Both the position numbers and the translations under genes were made by a program. Source: Gemmatimonadales bacterium (lineage in GTDB: Bacteria; Gemmatimonadota; Gemmatimonadetes; Gemmatimonadales; GWC2-71-9). Taken from it: DNA of 5,176 nt. Where the stretch lies: positions 1-5,176 of the forward strand of contig JACCRH010000111.1 in the NCBI GenBank assembly GCA_013813675.1, written 5' to 3'. Positions within the stretch are counted from its first letter, which is position 1. Each line of letters starts with the position of its first letter. The notes under the pieces were generated by a model, which had not been told where the DNA came from, did no database searches, and saw only the letters and a list, made by a program, of their open reading frames with translations. Below, one piece after another: positions 4,934-5,176 of the stretch.

Positions 4934-5176
4934 CACAGCATCCTGGCGAGAAAGACCGGGTTGAGCACCGCGCGCGCCGGCACGAAATCGGCTGTGACGC
5001 CGATCAGGGTGTGGGCCAGGCCGCGGCGGGCCAGCCGCCCGACGGCGCGATCGAACAGGGTGGGGAAGTGCATTCCATAGCCGATCAGCCGCTCCACCGC
5101 CCACTTGCCGCCGAAGGCCCGGCGGCGGGCTTGGCGGTAGGGCGCGAGCGCCGCGGCGGTGATCCGGCCGGGCCAC
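4930..5176 (-). CDS. FAD-dependent oxidoreductase, geranylgeranyl-reductase-like (C-terminal 81 residues, 5' end outside window)
   Basis: The frame starting at base 5175 on the minus strand is open and ends at TGA 4930-4932, giving 81 residues. The content is characteristic: a helix APYRQARRRAFGGKWAVERL, then LFDRAVGRLARRGLAHTLIG, then VTADFVPARAVLNPVFLARM. This C-terminal pattern is familiar from NAD(P)/FAD-dependent oxidoreductases of the geranylgeranyl reductase/FAD_binding_3 type that sit beside type III polyketide synthase and methyltransferase genes. The FAD-binding part is not in the window, so the reaction (hydroxylation or double-bond reduction) cannot be told. The stop overlaps the flavin reductase start as GTGA. 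The frame has no ATG near the edge and is easily missed because a longer open frame without domain content overlaps it. Confidence 0.75.
   Translation of the reverse strand, partial: WPGRITAAALAPYRQARRRAFGGKWAVERLIGYGMHFPTLFDRAVGRLARRGLAHTLIGVTADFVPARAVLNPVFLARMLW
4941..4944 (-). promoter_or_regulatory. Ribosome binding site of the flavin reductase gene
   Basis: AGGA on the minus strand, 7 bases before GTG 4933 and only 4 before GTG 4936. The spacing, plus the GTGA overlap with the upstream stop, decides between the two adjacent GTG codons in favour of 4933. Confidence 0.5.

Noticed and set aside
4934..4936. GTG 4936 as start of the flavin reductase
   Set aside because: In frame, but only 4 bases from AGGA, whereas GTG 4933 has 7-base spacing and the GTGA overlap seen elsewhere in the window.

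Overview
The window is a very GC-rich, densely packed bacterial chromosome segment. Third-position GC is strong in every real gene, and genes are joined by 4-base GTGA or ATGA overlaps. High GC, System I cytochrome c maturation genes, a plant-TIP-like aquaporin and dispersed inverted repeats of the TCATCCCGAGCGCAGCGAGG type together suggest Gemmatimonadota or a similar environmental phylum. That is an inference from general knowledge, held at roughly even odds, because no taxonomic marker gene is present.

Left part, plus strand (1-996): the end of ccmB, all of ccmC and a tiny ccmD form the heme-handling membrane module of cytochrome c maturation. The genes overlap and are probably translationally coupled. 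The ccm run stops after ccmD; no ccmE follows. A 71-base near-perfect inverted repeat (1007-1077) fills the gap to the convergent neighbour.

Right part, minus strand, read from 5176 down to 1088: the C-terminus of an FAD-dependent oxidoreductase (geranylgeranyl-reductase-like), a flavin reductase of the RutF/HpaC type, a class I SAM methyltransferase, then a 196-base gap with a second inverted repeat and 17-base tandem repeats, then an SRPBCC (START-like, polyketide cyclase/COQ10-like) protein, a FabF-type beta-ketoacyl synthase with an intact Cys-His-His triad, and a TIP-like aquaporin.

Reading the minus-strand genes together, oxidoreductase + flavin supply + methyltransferase + cyclase-like protein + ketosynthase look like a small biosynthetic locus. 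It may modify a polyketide, phenolic lipid or quinone-like product, in the manner of type III PKS tailoring operons such as srsABC of Streptomyces. The synthase that would prove this, if present, lies beyond the right edge. The repeat block between methyltransferase and cyclase genes may divide the locus into two transcription units.
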